Source: Misgurnus anguillicaudatus
Taxonomy: Eukaryota; Chordata; Actinopteri; Cypriniformes; Cobitidae
Assembly (NCBI RefSeq): GCF_027580225.2
Contig: NC_073340.2
Span: 35,064,001 to 35,128,000 of the forward strand
Direction of reading: 5' to 3'
DNA length: 64,000 nucleotides
Shown: piece after piece, positions 9,976 through 21,908 of the stretch
How positions within the stretch are numbered: the stretch's first letter is position 1
How the letters are laid out: each line of letters begins with the position of its first letter
Position numbers and translations under genes: made by a program
The notes under the pieces: model-generated
What the model was told of the DNA's origin: nothing
The model's database searches: none
Seen by the model: the letters and a program-made list of their open reading frames with translations, nothing else

Positions 9976-12900
9976 TGAAATATCTTTACAGGTGCAGATA
10001 TTATGGTCTATAATTATAATGAAAATGTTAAACATGACCTTTCACATCATCTGTCACGGTTTGCAGAACACGAACCCAATTGCAGACAGTGATAGAAAAA
10101 TACTTGACTTTATTTAACAAAAACAGAAAAACAAAACCCACGATGGGGCAAAATGAAACACAAGCAAGATAAACAATACACTGAATAAACTAGACTCAAA
10201 AAACACTAACTACAAATGTACAAAAACTAGACTAGGTATTTCCATAGACAAAGTTCTCACAGGAAAATAGACAATGGACAAGCAACGAACACCAAACACA
10301 CTGACATTAAATAGGAGAACTAATGAGGGGAACAGGTGAAAATAATAACAGGTAAGGGAGCGAGTAAAAAGAGACGAGACCCGGGAAATGCGTGGCCAGA
10401 ATAAACCAATACTACAGTTTTTTCCAATTGTAACACACAATTTTGCAAACCAGTCTGGTTTTATCAAAAAACTTAACACAATTTACAAAACCACACACCC
10501 AAATAGCAAAATACCACATATATCCTGCAAAATGAAGCACTCCAACCGAAACTACATATAACATTATCAAAATCAAACTTTGACACAAATTGGAACACAC
10601 TTCATTCATATGACCAGATTTTTGTCTTACCAACTACACACAGTTGGGCATAATGAAAAGTGCACTTTTTTTTAGTATGCTTTGCCATAATACTAAAATA
10701 TGTATTAGATTGTTCACATGCACAAAAATATTTGCAGATACACACACATGCTGTTGATTTTTTTTATTTTTCACCAAACAAGTCATAACGCCTCGTCCAC
10801 ATCACAGGCAATATATTCCCTTGCCAGACATCGAGGGAAGAAGCGCCTTGAGCGCCTTATCCATCCCTAAATTGCACCAACATCAATCTCATCATATGTC
10901 TCTTCCACAGTCTGCAAATGAGGCATGCGCACAAAGGGCTGCTGGTCATATACCTTCCATATAACTCTTCTATGGGGTTCAAAAATGACGAGTATGGTGG
11001 GAGGTATTGCACGATAAATGTTTGGTAGTCAGCAAACCAGTTTTGGACTGGAGCTACACGATGAAAGCTCACGTTGTGCCATAATACAACATACCGGTTT
11101 CTTTGGTCTGCATCATTCATACACTCTGATGGTATGAGAATGTTGTGGAGTCTTTCTAGAAATGTGAGAATATGGGCTGTGTTGTATCAAGGTTGGCATG
11201 ACGGTGGAGGACACCATCCATATTGGAGATGGCAGCACACATTGTGATGTTCCCACCACGTTAGCCAGGAACATCTATAATGGCTCTGTGATCAATGACG
11301 TTCCTGTGGTCTTTTCTAGTGCTTACATCCTGATTGAAGTGTTAACAATTAACCATTCAGGTGTTTGGGCAGGTGGCACAAATATTGGCCATTTATACAA
11401 CAGTTCTTTCTGGTTCTCGAATCTGATTGGCTAAGAGCTATACGATATTGTACTGATATCGGCACTGTAACCGCTTCACCTTTCGTATTATTCCGCCACC
11501 TAGTGAATGGAGGTCCTAAGCAGGCTCATCTCTGAATGGAAAAACACAGACGCGCTGTGTGAATCACTCTCCGTGTGTGTGTCTCATTAGTTTACTAGCT
11601 CATAAATCAGTCTGTGAATTCCCAATCAGAAGTATTATTCCGTCAAAGATCAGCGCTCTTTAATGTTACGGTAAAGTTAATGGGAGAAATGTCTTGTCAC
11701 ATCGTTTGGACGATTAACACTTGGAAAGAGGAATATAAACACACTTTTTCTGGAGCTATATCTCTTATCAGAACGCGAAAACACCGTGGAACTTCAGGTA
11801 AGCCCCGCAGCTTTTAAATGTGGACATTGATCATTTACTTTATCGTGACGTGACTATTAAAACATGTTATGAGATATCGCCACTGGTATATTTATAAGCA
11901 GCATGCAAAAACATCTCTCCGACACTTATAAAAAACCGTTTTGTATAGTACTGACAAGAACAAAGTTTAATAATAATAATCGAGTGCACGTATCACGTTA
12001 AGAATAAATGAGAAAGCAATAGTAACGTTATACAAGTAGTTTTATTAACTTTTACCTCGCGCCAAAACAATAACAACACAAAAGACACTAAATATGAATT
12101 AAAAAACAAGTAATAGTTTGATCATGACACCAAATACTGCTGATTTGATCTCATTTTGACGATCATAAACAAACAAGGCCAACAGGAGAGCCAGGGTATC
12201 TCTTTCAGAAATGTAGCCCAGAGAGGGCGGTGGTCAGCGGGGCGAGTGAACACTGATGTCCGCTCATGCTTTGGTTCTCATTTGTACCGAATCTCACTAA
12301 GCAAACGTTCAAACACGCGCTATCTTTACTAATCGACTGCAGATTTAAATATAATACATATACATTCTCGACTGAACTAATCTTAAAACTACACTTTGTG
12401 ACCAAGAAACGGTAATATAAAGTAACGGCTTTTCCATCCATTGAGTTGTTATGAGCTTCAAAGCAGCCGAAAGTTTTACCTGTCATTCTGGCCGCCCTCA
12501 AATCCGTGGCGGAAGAAGTAGTTCTCAAACAAAGAGGCTTTTAAAATAACTCCGTTGTTGTTTTCTAGTTTTCGTTTTTCAAACGTGTGCCGTCGAACTG
12601 TTGTATAAAAGCAATATCGCTCTCGGAGTCGTGTGATATAGCTCTATATCATCACGGCTGTGATTGCCTCCGGCACTCGGCCTGCGGCCTCGTGCCTCTG
12701 GCCTAATCACAGCCGTGATGATATAGAGCTATATCACACTCCTACTCGAGCGATATTGCTTAATTAGCTCGTGTAGTGTCATTTTGAATGGTAGTGTTTT
12801 GAAAAGGCAAACATGTGACTTTATGTCAGATTGTTGTGTCTTGTGCAGAGAACCGTGTTCAGTGCATTTAAAAAGTGCCATTGTGAATTGCAAAATGTGT

Positions 12901-14479
12901 GTAAAGCAGGAAATGTGTTTAGACTTTTGGAGACTTGAGAAGAGGTGTTGCTCTCTGTGTGTCCGTTTAAATAGTTGTGCTGTTCATGTCATTTTAGTGT
13001 GTTAGCAATTGGAAAAAACTGTAAAACCACGCATTTCCCACATAAAACACGGTACTGCCAGGACCCCATCACAAAGATAGATATAATTCAAGACATGATT
13101 CTGACAGGATCCTGACATCATCTTTATTATGATTTAGTTTTTTGAGTTCCAGTGAGATAAGTATTCAGTTATCATTGATTAATAAATAATTAAATAACTT
13201 AATACCTTTATCCTTAAGCGTGTTTGATCCATCTGCTAAAACCCCTGTTAATAAAGCCCAAATATATCATAAATAACATAACCAATGTTTATATACAACA
13301 TTATTTTTACAACTGTTAAAACAATGTGCGTAAAAGGGTTAAATTAATATTTAATATAAAGTTAATGACAACAGAACTCAAACTGACACAAATGTAATAA
13401 TCAGTGATCAATAGATATTGAACAAATTAATACCTGTGTCCTCTTTAACAGCACCTGTAAATTTGTACAGATTTTAAAATCCCTGTTAATAAATTCATTA
13501 TAAGAGATCTAAATGAGGAAATGTAGTCCATAATTAACAATGTAAAAGAAGTTAAACTCTACCTGTTGTGCTCACACTGAAGTATGTTGTCTTTTGTCCA
13601 CATGTGGTTTGTACAAAGAATTTGACTTTTGTTGTCATGGTTTTATTTGCAGTGTAAGGACACGAAACTGTGCTCTCTTGTTTACAGGAATCACTGCTGA
13701 ACTCCTTTCTACAGATTGTTGGGTCATCATCTATAAACTTGTACATCTTCATGCAGCAGCTTTTCTTCAGATTAGAGACTGTGCAGGTGAGATTTATTTG
13801 TTTTCCCACATGTGCAGTCACATCTGTACAGTTACTTGTGATCTCTGCAAAAGAACAGATTATATTAAACTTAATGTACACAGCAACTGAACAAAAATAA
13901 TCATTTGTATCAGAATAAATCAAATTAATTTAACACATGAAGATTATAGATTATATTCAATGAGTCTTTTTTCTTTTAAACATAAATCTGTGACAGTTTT
14001 CAATGTTATGTGTAATACATAATAATAAGCAAATAATAGCACTTCAATATACATCATCACTGTCATCTAAAATGAGTTAAAAAAGTGAATTGAGTTTTTC
14101 CTCATTTATGATCCATCACTCCATCATCTCATCTGTCAACACAAGACTGACATCAGATCAGCTGATAATGTTAGTTATTACATTCATACAAAGTCTTAAC
14201 ATGTACAGATGAAGACTTCAGACTGAATATAACACACATTTGAGTCTTTCTGAGATCATGAAAGTAAACAGTAAGAGAATCTGCACTCCTAAGTGATTTT
14301 ACACTGAATCACACACTGCTAATACACCAACAAACTGACTACATTCATAAAGTTTACCAGTAAAAAGTGGTTTCTTAGATGAATGCATTATATTACCAGT
14401 CTTATTCTCACAGACAGCAGTGAAAGTCCAAACCAGCAGCACCAGTAGTACAACATCAACAGCACCCATCATCCAGCTC
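9823..14479 (-). CDS. R2: Ig-like receptor with intact signal and Ig exons but a dead terminal exon
   Basis: Coding exons right to left: signal peptide 14479-14397 (ATG at 14472), Ig 13844-13563, cassette 13454-13434, stalk 13232-13206, then a degenerate transmembrane exon near 9960-9823. The signal reads MMGAVDVVLLVLLVWTF, a clear hydrophobic leader. The Ig exon starts EITSNCTDVTAHVG and keeps eight cysteines. The 5' UTR exon is at about 20970-21010, so the first intron is 6.5 kb and full of transposons. A 3.07-kb LTR nest separates stalk and last exon. The last exon has lost its AG acceptor and carries a stop, so the transcript may instead splice into the R1 exons at 8.4-7.4 kb. Confidence 0.65.
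10800..11340 (-). pseudogene. IS630-like transposase, catalytic C-terminal half
   Basis: Minus-strand reading with a few frame breaks: RGGNITMCAAIS, then RYVVLWHNVSFHR (second catalytic Asp position, here His), and YLPPYSSFLNPIEELY with the catalytic Glu. The first half is missing, so it is inactive. Confidence 0.75.
11410..12770. mobile_element. Unclassified element nested in the IS630-like copy
   Basis: The sequence from AATCTGATTGGCTAAGAGC to the hairpin at 12610-12760 does not belong to the transposase and breaks it. No coding potential recognised and no clear target duplication found. Confidence 0.45.
12610..12760. repeat. Long GC-cored hairpin
   Basis: Arms of about 56 bp (start AGCAATATCGCTCT, end GAGCGATATTGCT) are nearly perfectly complementary and flank a 39-bp GC-rich loop. 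Confidence 0.85.
13563..13844 (-). CDS. R2 Ig-domain exon
   Basis: 282 bp, phase 1-1. Key residues are SNC, LTC, SCC, TIC, DSC, SCPY and TTCG. It is closest to the R1 exon, as expected from the tandem duplication. Sequons NCT and NLT are present. Confidence 0.8.
14397..14479 (-). CDS. R2 signal-peptide exon
   Basis: The acceptor TATAACAG precedes a short 5' UTR (GAGCTGG), then ATGATGGGT. The leader has a long Val/Leu core and ends AVCENKTG. Its donor ACTG/GTAATA gives phase 1, matching the Ig exons. Two in-frame ATGs abut; the first is taken as the start. Confidence 0.8.
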
Positions 14480-14901
14480 CTGTTATAAAGACATTATATC
14501 AATTTAGAAATTAAACAAATAAATACATTAAAATGTAAAGTCAAGTCACCAGACTGACCAAAGTGCTTTCCAGAAACTCTAAAATGACAAATATTCATAC
14601 GCATATTCATTAAATACAACATGAAAACAGTAGACAAAGTAGACCAAAGTGCATTTCAAAAGGTTAAGAATAGTTTTATTTGTTGTTTTTATTTCATATT
14701 ATTAGATTAAATCAGCTGTCAATCACAATCAGTGACATTAAACACACATAAATAGCTACCTAACCTTCAATAAAGTGCTTGAACATCATCAACAGGCTGC
14801 CTGAACACTACTAACAGCGCTCCACTTATTTAAAGTGACAAGTGATAAGCTTGTCAAGTGTGATGCATACTTCAAACGTGACCACTATATCCCAGTAGTG
14901 A

Positions 14902-14918
14902 ACACACACACACGCACG

Positions 14919-15000
<82 letters not shown>
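14902..15000. repeat. (CA)n microsatellite
   Basis: About 100 bp of CA repeats with a few CG interruptions at the left end. Confidence 0.97.
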
Positions 15001-15003
<3 letters not shown>

Positions 15004-15019
15004 TCCCAGCACACACGGA

Positions 15020-15125
15020 GCAATAACAGTAAAATCACAACCTCAAGCGCATAAAAAACACAAACAACTAGCTCTGAGACTCGAACCGGCAACGTTTGTG
15101 TTATAAGCCCAACTCACATTATTGT
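15020..15125 (-). repeat. tRNA-derived SINE fragment
   Basis: The minus strand contains GTTGCCGGTTCGAGTCTCAG, a strong box B, preceded by GGGCTTATAACACAAAC. No complete tRNA fold. Confidence 0.45.
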
Positions 15126-15369
15126 GTCACTTGTGCACTGCTTTGGTACATCTACATTATCAATTGTTTATGTAATGCCGATCAAAATGTATTATAATGG
15201 GTTTCTGTTAAATAGTCTCACCCCCACAACATCCAGGCACCAGTTCAAAGTCTTCACATGCAAAATGGTTAAACAAGTTGCCATAATATGTCAAGAATAC
15301 TTTACACTTTTCCATTCGAGTTGATAAATTGCTTCCAGATGAATCCTAATTTTAACAAAGAGGAATGTC

Positions 15370-15565
15370 AGAAGTAGTAAAAAACTGCACTGTAAGCACT
15401 GCGTGTACAGTTTTCCAAAGGAGACTGTCCTACTGTATGTTCACATTTCTACTTTTGTTTTTTTTCTTTGTGCTATGCAGTGCTGTCTTTTCCTTTTTGT
15501 ATGGCAATGACATGGTCTGTCAACAAATTACATTACAAACAGTAAAAGTTTAAATGTGAATCTCA
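15370..15565 (+). mobile_element. IS630-like 3' flank fragment
   Basis: It contains CTACTTTTG, TTTGTGCTATGCAGTGCTG and GGTCTGTCAAC. The reverse complement of the same segment is at 16920-17085. Confidence 0.5.
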
Positions 15566-16113
15566 TAAGTCCAGTCTCTTGCAGTCTAACTCCCACATAC
15601 ACTAAGTCGTAACCTACAATTTACAATAATTGTCATTAAAACCTCAGCCATCCCTCCATAGTAAACTCTTATATTGACAACATGACATGTCTTAAAGGAA
15701 TGAGCCCATCTCGCTGGGTTGTAATTTAACACATTGTTGGGTCAAATATAAACAATTTCTGGGTTATATTTTGTTTGGTGCTAAAATCTGTGAAAGTGAT
15801 TTCAGAAATATAACATATTTTGTTTAGTTATAATATATAATATAGGCAGTTTCCCAGACAGGGTTTACATGGCAGTTTTTCTCAGTCGCTTTGGTACATT
15901 TCCTAAATCATCCTCGATATTTGCAAAACAGTAAGTGCATTTCTCAAAACAATCCATACAAATAGCAAAACACCATGGATTACTCAAAATCCTTAGTTCA
16001 TCTCTCAAAAGTAAATATCTGTGTCAATGAACATGTCAGTGCCATCAGAAAAGTCCTTGTGTCATTGTATATGGATAAGACAGTCAGATGGCTTAGTCAT
16101 GTTGTCAATTTAA

Positions 16114-16835
16114 GAGGCTGTTTACACTTGGCATTAACATGTGTTTTCGTCGATCGGATCACAAGTGGACGACGTTAATGCCAGGTGTAAACGGTGTTCA
16201 AAACGTTTTGAGCTCGTCCACTTTCGACCACTTTCAACCACATCCAGAGGTGGTCGAAACCACTTTCGATCGGATCGCTTTGTAGTTGCGGAACGCACAT
16301 GTGGTTGAATGCGTTCGAACAGCCATACGCGACCGCCTTCTCTCCGCCCATTTATCTAATCTGAGGTATTAAACACAAGTTTTACGTCTTTTTTGACTTC
16401 TGGCGTGAACATTCGGTGAACAGCGCTATTTTTAGCCTTTCATTGATAAAACTAAGCGGCTGATCTCCGTAGTTTGGTTTTGAAAGCGTGTGAAAGTTGC
16501 GCGATCCTATTTCATCAATTGCGCTGAAAATTCAAAGAAAGCTCTTACATAAACACTGTGCAGCATGTTTACTTGCTAAACAAGCAGTGCACTCCGACAT
16601 AATATTAGCTTGCGTCCATATAAACTCATAATTACTCCCGCTCGGGTTTGAATGACAGCAGAGAGACTCGCCCACCGTCTCACAGACCACCCCCTCATAG
16701 TATTCAGCACAGAAGCGGTCGAAAGTGGACAAAAGAGACGGATTTAAATACCAGGTGTAAACGTAATGTGTCTCTCTCGTCCACTTGTGATCCGATCGAT
16801 GAAAACACATCTTAATACCAAGTGTAAACAGCCCC
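16114..16835. mobile_element. Harbinger-like MITE, copy 1
   Basis: Inverted ends GGCTGTTTACACTTGG, inner arms with TCGATCGGATCACAAGTGG, flanked by TAA at both sides (16111-16113, 16836-16838). A 3-bp TWA duplication fits PIF/Harbinger. Confidence 0.75.
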
Positions 16836-17093
16836 TAAGAGTTTACTCTGTTCTGATGTAAACTATGGCTAAAGTTTGGTTTAGGTGACACCTTAGTGTA
16901 CACACTGAGAAGACACTGAACCTTTAGAGTTAAAAAAGTTGGGAGTTTGGAAGAGACTGGACAGGATTAACATCCACGCCTTCACCGTTTGTACTGTAAT
17001 TCATTGACAGACCACCCCACCGCCACACAGAAAGGAAAAGACAGCACTGCATAGCACAAAGAAAAACAAAACAAAAGTAGTGGCTGCCAGTAA

Positions 17094-18197
17094 GGGGCTG
17101 TTTACACTTGGTATTAAGATGTGTTTTCATCGATCGGATCACAAGTGGACGAGAGAGACACATTATTTTTACACCTGGTATTCAAATCCGTTTTGTCCAC
17201 CTTCGACCGCTTCTGTGCTGAATACTATGAGGGGGTGGTCTGTGAGACGGTGGGCGAGTCTCTCAGCTGTCATTCAAATAGAGTTTATATGGACGCAAAC
17301 TAATATAATGTCGGAGGCCACTGCTTGTTTAGCAAGTAAACATGCTGCACAGTGTTTTGTACATGAGTATGTAAGAGCTTTCTTTGAATTTTCAGCGCAA
17401 TTGATGAAATAGGATCGCGCAACTTTCACACGCTTTCAAAATGAAACTACGGAGATCAGCCGCTAAGTTTTATCAATGAAAGGCTAAAAATAGCGCTGTT
17501 CACCGAATGTTCACGGCAGAAGTCAAAAAAGCGGTAAAACTTGTGTTTAATACCTCAGATTAGATAAATGGGCGAAGAAAAGGCGGTCGCTTGTGGCTGT
17601 TCGAACGCATTCAACCACATGTGCGTTCCGCAACTCCAAAGCGATCCGATCGAAAGTGGTTTCGACTACCTCTGGATGTGGTTGAAAGTAACACGGTCTC
17701 ACACCCATGGCGTCAATATTTGACGACACTTGACCATGCGTCAATATATTGACGCGGAGGGTATACCTTTCGCGTCATTTTTTGACGAACTGGGGACTTC
17801 AATACTATTAGGTACGCGAAATTAAACAGTTGTCGCCTGGCATTGGGGTTAGGGAAAGGTTTGGGTAGGGATGTCATTATGTAAATCTAACCCTAAACCG
17901 ACGCGAAAATGGTAGAAAATGGTAAGAAAATAGGAAAGAGAATGCAACGGACTTGGTGGTATTGGGGTCCCCAGTTCGTCAAAAAATGACGCGAAAGGTA
18001 TACCCTCCGCGTCAACATATTGACGCATGGTCAAGTGTCGTCAAATATTGACGCCATGGGGTGAGACTGGGTTGTTGAAAGTGGTCGAAAGTGGACAGCT
18101 CAAAACGTTTTGAACACCGTTTACACCTGGCATTAACGTCGTCCACTTGTGATCCGATCGACGAAAACACACGTTAATGCCAAGTGTAAACAGCCTC
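17094..18197. mobile_element. Harbinger-like MITE, copy 2, interrupted
   Basis: Same ends and TAA duplication (17091-17093, 18198-18200). The extra length comes from the hAT-like foldback at 17690-18074. Confidence 0.75.
17690..18074. mobile_element. hAT-like foldback MITE
   Basis: Long inverted arms with GGCGTCAATATTTGACG motifs, and an 8-bp duplication TTGAAAGT (17682-17689, 18075-18082). A second copy is at about 28965-29335. Confidence 0.82.
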
Positions 18198-18829
18198 TAA
18201 ATGTCTAGACATTCTAGATATCTAACCATAGCCCACGAATAGATGATGTGTATACTTTTAGATCATGTTAAAAAAAATGAAAGCAAACACCTTGAACACA
18301 TGTTGACTCATAGCCGGAATATATTGGGTCTATAGTTAGCCGTCATTTCAACATCTCAGTTTTTGCTTGTTGGGGACGTTTCTGTCTGTTAGAGAAAGTC
18401 AAGATTCACCTGGGAGCAATTTACCAATTCAGGAGAGATTTAGAAAAAACGTCTAATGGAAACGTATAGAAATATGTTTGACCATGCCCTGTACTATGAC
18501 AACTTGTTCAACCATCCCGCATGTAAAGACTTATACTATGAACCAATGCCTAAATATTGCGTGGAGTGAGACCATTCAACAGAGACCCACTACAATACAC
18601 CTTGATCAACATGACATAAGCAATTGATAATGCACGAAACAACAGATAATTGTACATAATCATTTGCATTGGTGTACCAAAGCATTTGCAACTTGTTTAA
18701 AGAAATGTGAAACTGCTTTTTTGATGTGCACAAGTGACACAATGATGTGAAGATTGAACAAGTTATGAGAATTTCAATTCTGATCTGAGAAATGTACCAA
18801 AGTGACCAAGAAAAACTGTAGTTCGTATT

Positions 18830-19060
18830 ATCCAGTCTCTGCAGGCATCTGCTGTGATGGCATCACATGCTGCATCCAGAAAGGTCATTTGTGTATGTGG
18901 CTGGCAATCATATTTTCATCTCTATCCTGAGAAATATTCCTCAAAGGGGTTAAAGAATAAAAAGGGTGGGAGGAACTTCATCAGCATCCTGTTGTAGGCG
19001 GCAAATCATTGCCTGATGATGTTGGAAGGAAGCTGACAATTTGCCAAACTTTCACATACT
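18830..19060 (-). pseudogene. IS630-like transposase C-terminal relic
   Basis: The minus strand reads, with frame breaks, FLPPF...FNPFEEYFS, then CQPHTQMTFL and DAITADACRDW. This is the catalytic-Glu region and following tail of an IS630-like transposase. Confidence 0.6.
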
Positions 19061-19263
19061 TTGGCAGGCCATATCCAATCTGACCCCTCTTTTGATCAGG
19101 AATGAGATTGTTATGGAAAGTCAAGATTCACTTGGGAGCAATTTACCAATGCAGGACAGATTTAGAAAATAAGTCTAATGGAAATGTATAAAAATATACA
19201 TTGTTCAACCATTGACTTATGCCATGAACGAATGCCTAAATGTTGTGGGGGTGAGACTATTTA

Positions 19264-20067
19264 CAGTTTTTCTCAGTCGCTTTGGTGCATTTCTAACATC
19301 ACTATTTATATTTGCACAACAGTTAATGCAGTTCTCAAAACAATTAGTACAAACTGCAAAACCTAGTTGATAACCTGCAAAAGCGTGTCACTTGCTCAAA
19401 ATAGAGTCATTCCTCAAAAGCAAGTATTCATGTCAATGAAAGTGTCAGTTTCATCGAAATGAAAAGTCCTGACACCATGAACAAGATCATATGGCTTAGT
19501 CATGTTTTCATTATGACAGTTTACTTTATAAATATTTTCCAATGCAAAAAAGTCAATTCTTGGTGACACTACCTGAAAATGCTCAAGACAGCACTATATA
19601 CTATTTGCATAGATATTTGAAAACACCTTACGGTATTTAGTGAGGTAACTGAGTACAAGACACTGAATACTTTATTGTTTACAGTTTTACTGCATATGCT
19701 CTTTGCTATTCGAATTTGGTCACAGCATTGGGGAGATTTTGACAACTAGTTCAACATTTTTGTATGTAATGACTCAAGCAATGAAATAAGGACTATTAGA
19801 TTTATATGGAATAACTATTCAGCATTCACAAGTATAGTTAATTTTGACTGACATGACATAAGCAAATGATAATGTTATAAAACAGCAGAGAATTGTATGA
19901 AAGCAATTGATGCATGTCCAAAAGCATTTGCAATTTGTTCGAAAGAATGAGAAATTGCTACTATGATGTGCACAAATGACTAAATGTTGTGAAGGTTGAA
20001 CCAACTGTTATGCAAATGCAAATAAATAGTGACGTGAGAAATGCACCAAAGCAACCGAGAAAAACCG
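19264..20067. mobile_element. IS630-like non-autonomous element
   Basis: Inverted ends CAGTTTTTCTCAGTCGCTTT and (complement) AAAGCAACCGAGAAAAACCG, with TA before the left end. AT-rich interior without a frame. Confidence 0.7.
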
Positions 20068-20069
20068 CA

Positions 20070-20230
20070 ACATAGACCCACTACAATACACTTTAACATG
20101 GCAAAAGCAATTGATAATGTAGGAAACAGGTGAGAATTGTACATACTTTGCATGGATGTATAGTTTTGAGTTTTGAGAATTTCAATTCTGATCTGAGAAA
20201 TGTACAGAAGTGAAAAAAAGTCGTTTTTAC
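20070..20230. mobile_element. IS630-like right-end fragment
   Basis: It matches 18590-18810 (GACCCACTACAATACAC, TTCTGATCTGAGAAATGTAC). The adjoining element is placed directly against it. Confidence 0.5.
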
Positions 20231-20969
20231 AAACATACATTAGAAAAACATTACTGGTGTGCATATTGGAATAAAACAATGGCACTGATAAGTCAGTTTA
20301 AATTAAGGGAGCTCAAACATATAAAGTATAGACTATGGAAAAAAACATACACAATAAATCCCTTTAGGTAGAAATAGTTTTTATTTTCCTTAAAACAAAC
20401 CAATAGTAAAATAAGTATTTAAAGGGAAATGTTCTCCAGATGGCAGTTCACCCTGATTGCAAGAGATCCTTGGCAGCTAAATTCATTCCACATTTTACCG
20501 CACGATAAAATCTAAACAATGTTGACATAAAACTTCATAATTCAGCTGGTACTCTGTTAAATATCTTCAGAAAAAACATTTGAAATCCATTTGCGTTCAT
20601 TTATACATTTATAAGACACAGAATATGAATTATGCATTTTCTGTTTGAGGGAGACAAATCAAGTAAAACCTGCAGATCTGTTATACAGCCTATACAGTGT
20701 TTCACATCCGAGCTGCTCACCCAAAACTCCTGAATGTCCCCCCCCAGGCAAGCCTAAACAAATAAAAAACGCGCCGCTTGCGCATCCGTGAAAATCAAAG
20801 CACAATGAACGAGAGCTTCACCTGGGCTTTAAACGCGCCGTTTAAACGAGTGAAACAAACAATTATCATTGCACCCCACTGTTTAAACCAACATCCCATT
20901 CAAGATGACTGCACTGACGCAAATGCCTGTCATGTGGTTTGTTTAAATGTTACAGCAGTGATTACTTAC
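20231..20969. other. No gene seen
   Basis: Intronic sequence of R2; a few CG-rich words near 20770-20840 but no supported exon. Confidence 0.4.
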
Positions 20970-21220
20970 TGTTTTTCTTCACTCTGTAGAGGTTAAAATC
21001 ACAGTGATCCTTTTCCAGGGCGCACCAACATAGAGCTTTCCTCCCATTCCGCTATGCAGTGAGGAGTTATCACGTCTCGCACGGGACGCAGGCGGAGCGC
21101 GCACACATACGCCCACTTCAGACGGATGCAGAGCGAAATTCAGAGCTCGATTAGCGCATATCCGAGAGCGCGCGTCCACTTTTGTCCAGTTGCCCGGCAA
21201 AAAACCTCCGGTGACCATGT
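20970..21220 (-). promoter_or_regulatory. R2 5' UTR exon and CpG-rich candidate promoter
   Basis: On the minus strand AAAAACA/GTAAGTAAT at 20970 is a strong donor. The preceding bases match the 5' UTR exons of R3 and R4 (TTAACCTCTAC...GTGAAGA). The 240 bp upstream are rich in CG dinucleotides in an otherwise AT-rich region. The transcription start is not defined. Confidence 0.5.
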
Positions 21221-21900
21221 GTCATATAGTATCAGCTACATATCAGCGCACCAGCGAGCTGTCTTTTTGTCCAGACAATGAAAAATTCAACAGTATCATC
21301 TCCAGCCTCTCTGCCCCTCTCACATCTGACTCAATTTGTATACAGTAATCTTTTCCGACATACAGACTAGCTGGCCAGACATCTTTTCTAAGATGACGTA
21401 TACTCTGCTCATTATTTTCTTAAGGCTTCAGCCTGCCACCATTTGATGTTTTCTATTTTAATCGTGGCGAAAGCGCAGCTGGAGTCTTTTTTAAATTAAA
21501 TTGATTAACTGTAAGGAAAGTTAGCTATATCGAAAGTTAACTGAAGAAACGAAAGTTCACTGATTATGACATCAGTAGCCTACAAATATAAGTTAACCAA
21601 GAAATCAGACAGGAAATCTGCAATTTCTTTAAAAAAATCTGTGTGGTGGCCCGGGGGTCTGTATATAGTAGCTAGGACAAAAGAAAGTTTTTTGTTTTTT
21701 GTTATGATCAGTTATTTCCATATTTAACATCATTATTTCAAATAAAATTTTAGTTCAGATTTACTTTAAATATTTTATTACAGATTGTAGCAACACCACC
21801 CCCTCTTTAAGCGCGGTTCATGCTTGTAATAATAGTCTTGTGGGGTGGAGTCATTTAAAGAGCAACTATGGTCTGATTCACAATTGCACATTTCCTTTGG
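21221..21900. other. Upstream of R2, no gene seen
   Basis: AT-rich. No motif shared with the R3 or R4 promoters was found. Confidence 0.35.
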
Positions 21901-21908
21901 TGTGTAAT

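Larger units (their letters stand above)
10415..13021 (-). mobile_element. IS630-like transposon inside the LTR
   Basis: Inverted ends CAGTTTTTTCCAATTG, flanked by the TA duplication (10413-10414, 13022-13023). It carries a transposase pseudogene on the minus strand and is itself interrupted at about 11410-12770. Confidence 0.8.
10052..13117 (-). mobile_element. Solo LTR containing nested transposons
   Basis: The ends are TGTCACGG...CCTGACA with a 5-bp duplication TCATC (10047-10051 and 13118-13122). Outside the nested element, the LTR proper is 10052-10412 plus 13024-13117. It is the reverse complement of the family seen at 30937-31596 (GAACCCAATTGCAGACA near one end). It separates the stalk and last exon of R2. 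Confidence 0.75.
8655..14110. repeat. Right copy of the tandem duplication, expanded by insertions
   Basis: It begins with the same SINE-derived sequence as 6495 and ends in the intron between the Ig and signal exons of R2. The MITE and the LTR nest are absent from the left copy, so they inserted after the duplication. Confidence 0.8.
15873..18818. mobile_element. IS630-like element with two Harbinger-like MITEs inside
   Basis: Inverted ends CAGTTTTTCTCAGTCGCTTT and (complement) AAAGTGACCAAGAAAAACTG. Between them lie the MITEs at 16114-16835 and 17094-18197 and an antisense IS630-like flank. Confidence 0.65.

Noticed and set aside
13594..13900. Plus-strand frames opposite Ig exons (also at 8210-8428 and 43682-43864)
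   Set aside because: Antisense shadows of the receptor Ig exons, without their own start or splice context.
14826..15092. Poly-Cys/Val and poly-Thr/His frames
   Set aside because: Translation of the (CA)n tract.
16532..17412. Similar frames at 16532-16810, 17080-17412 and 49236-49550
   Set aside because: They are copies of the Harbinger-like MITE in different orientations, not a conserved gene.
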